Made by a program: the position numbers and the translations under genes. Positions 39,193 through 40,903 of a DNA stretch of 40,903 bases are shown piece by piece. Every line of letters begins with the position of its first letter. Positions within the stretch are counted from its first letter, which is position 1. This DNA is from an uncultured Pelagibacteraceae bacterium (GTDB taxonomy: Bacteria; Pseudomonadota; Alphaproteobacteria; Pelagibacterales; Pelagibacteraceae). Below the pieces are notes generated by a model. The model was not told the origin of the DNA, made no database searches, and saw only the letters and a list, made by a program, of their open reading frames with translations. Location of the stretch: assembly GCA_902541825.1 (NCBI GenBank), contig CACBRY010000001.1, positions 95,924 to 136,826 of the forward strand, given 5' to 3'.

Positions 39193-39849
39193 ACTGAAAG
39201 TAATTTAATTGAAATAAACAATAAAATTAAGAATAAAATTAATTCATTATCCTTTGATCAATATAATCCAAAAGTGATTGCAGTATCAAAAACTTTTAAA
39301 GAGCAAGATGTTTTGCCCTTATTAGACTATGGTCATTGTGACTTTGGTGAGAATAAAGTCCAAGAGGCATTGTTAAAGTGGCCAAATCTCAAAGAAAAAT
39401 ATAAAAACGTAAAATTACACATGTTAGGAAAGCTGCAAACAAACAAAGCTAAATTTGCAGTTGAAATATTTGATTACATACATTCTTTGGATAATCTCAA
39501 ACTTGCTAATAAGTTAGCAAATGAAATTCACAAAAAAGATAGAAAAGTAAAGATGTTTATTCAGATTAATTTAGGCGGTGAAAAACAAAAATCTGGGATA
39601 GAGCCAAATGATTTAGAAACGTTTTATAAAAGCTGTTTATTATTGAAATTAGATATTGTGGGAACCATGTGTATCCCACCAGATAACCAAGATCCAAAGT
39701 TTTTTTTTAAAGAATTACTAAATTTAAATAATAAGATTAAACTTCCTGAGATTAGCATGGGTATGACCAACGATTATTTGGAAGCTTTAGAATATAGATC
39801 AACATATTTAAGAATTGGCACAGGTATATTTGGTAAAAGAACTAATTAA
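39178..39849 (+). CDS. YggS/PLPBP family PLP-dependent enzyme/PLP-homeostasis protein
   Basis: KVIAVSKTFKEQDVLPLLDYGHCDFGENKVQEALLKWPNLKEKYKNVKLHMLGKLQTNKAK, SMGMTNDYLEALEYRSTYLRIGTGIFG. Confidence 0.96.
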   Translation: MNMHHTESNLIEINNKIKNKINSLSFDQYNPKVIAVSKTFKEQDVLPLLDYGHCDFGENKVQEALLKWPNLKEKYKNVKLHMLGKLQTNKAKFAVEIFDYIHSLDNLKLANKLANEIHKKDRKVKMFIQINLGGEKQKSGIEPNDLETFYKSCLLLKLDIVGTMCIPPDNQDPKFFFKELLNLNNKIKLPEISMGMTNDYLEALEYRSTYLRIGTGIFGKRTN

Positions 39850-40339
39850 TTTTAATCTTTGTTTTTTTGTTAATCAATTTAGCTAAAACTAAAAAATCTT
39901 TTTCACACAATGTGACACATCCTTTTGTTGGTAAATAATTTGTTGTTAAATGTAAAAAAATAGCACTTCCTTTGAACTTAACTGGATCTTTATGGTTATA
40001 TTTTATCAAAATCAAAAAATCATACTTATGATCTTTACGATACAATTTTTCATGTCTTATTTTTAGATTCTTTTTTATTTTTATTTGTTTATTATAGAAT
40101 TTGCTATTTGGATCATCACACCAACCCATATTTTTTTTTATAGGAATTGACTTAAGTTTCGAAAGAGGTTTTTGAACTCTATCTGCTCTATAATAAATAT
40201 TACCTAAATTAAATTTGCCCTTTGGGGTTGTAAGATCACCCTCAAGCTTTTTTTTGCTAAATCCGTTTTTTCCAATAGAACACCTAAATTTAAAGTCATC
40301 TATTAAAAGTGTATCTTTATTTTTGACAAAGATTATCAT
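39842..40339 (-). CDS. L,D-transpeptidase (YkuD) family protein
   Basis: GDLTTPKGKFNLGNIYYRADR, GSAIFLHLTTNYLPTKGCVTLCEKDFLVL (HX..SxGCh-type active site). Confidence 0.88.
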   Translation of the reverse strand: MIIFVKNKDTLLIDDFKFRCSIGKNGFSKKKLEGDLTTPKGKFNLGNIYYRADRVQKPLSKLKSIPIKKNMGWCDDPNSKFYNKQIKIKKNLKIRHEKLYRKDHKYDFLILIKYNHKDPVKFKGSAIFLHLTTNYLPTKGCVTLCEKDFLVLAKLINKKTKIKIN

Positions 40340-40350
40340 ATTTTAAAAAA

Positions 40351-40903
40351 ATGAGTTCTCGAATATTAATAATATATGAATATCAAATTTTATACCAAGT
40401 ATTAAATGAAATTAGTGAATGTTTAAATTGTAAAATTATTCAATCTAATAATAAGGATTTTAAGGAGTTAAAGTTTGATCCAAAGAACAACTATTTGATT
40501 ATCTCAGAAAAAAAAATTGAGGGGGTTAAGAATATTTTAATTTTAGATAATCTCCCAATTAAATTTGAACAGCTTATTGAAATGATCAATATAAAGTTTT
40601 TAAAAAATAAATTTTTAGATCAATCACATATTAAATTAGGTGAATATAATTTAGATTTGAATTCCAGAAAAATTTCACTTGCAAATAAAAACTTAAGTTT
40701 AACTGAAAGAGAAACAAATTTGATAATCTTTATTAAAGAAAAAAAAGATGTTACGATTAAAGAATTACAAAAAATGGTCTGGGATTATTCACCTAATTTA
40801 GATACACACACTGTTGAAACACATATTTATAGATTAAGAAAAAAAATGAAAGAAACTTTTGGAGACGAAGATTTTATTTCAAATACTAATAATGGTTATT
40901 CGA
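40351..40903 (+). CDS. OmpR-type winged-helix regulator with degenerate receiver domain (3' truncated by window)
   Basis: Manual translation from ATG 40351 is open to the window end: MSSRILIIYEYQILYQVLNEISECLNCKIIQSNN...LSLTERETNLIIFIKEKKDVTIKELQKMVWDYSPNLDTHTVETHIYRLRKKMKETFGDEDFISNTNNGYS. Trans_reg_C pattern is clear. Not in the ORF track. Confidence 0.85.
   Translation, partial: MSSRILIIYEYQILYQVLNEISECLNCKIIQSNNKDFKELKFDPKNNYLIISEKKIEGVKNILILDNLPIKFEQLIEMINIKFLKNKFLDQSHIKLGEYNLDLNSRKISLANKNLSLTERETNLIIFIKEKKDVTIKELQKMVWDYSPNLDTHTVETHIYRLRKKMKETFGDEDFISNTNNGYS

Overview
The window is an AT-rich, densely packed alphaproteobacterial chromosome segment. Gene content and order look like the SAR11/Pelagibacter lineage, which is an inference from protein style and synteny. 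No CRISPR array, rRNA operon, transposase, integrase or phage module was seen. It holds about 40 protein genes, one tRNA-Gly(GCC) and two clear GC-rich intrinsic terminators. The gene blocks are: rpe-heparinase-purH; hisBHAFE with HIT and GNAT genes; hslVU; fxsA-secB; dnaQ-coaE-aroE-maf-ppsR; hemE-hemH-hemJ-rho; mnmE-mnmG-rsmG-parA-parB; holA-lptE-leuS; a porin; and a thiE-like/yggS/L,D-transpeptidase/winged-helix regulator cluster. The strongest signal outside the genes is a probable chromosomal origin. The ppsR-hemE intergenic region (22333-22615) carries two perfect, oppositely oriented DnaA boxes, and a near-perfect parS site lies inside rsmG next to parAB. Other points of interest: two paralogous sulfotransferases, one of them inverted inside the conserved rho-mnmE block; a tRNA placed 19 nt upstream of a methyltransferase gene; a heat-shock-like, possibly leaderless promoter at hslV; paired 10-bp direct repeats 21 bp apart upstream of the porin; two extremely tight head-to-head gene pairs; and an OmpR-type regulator with a degenerate receiver that runs off the window end and is absent from the ORF track.
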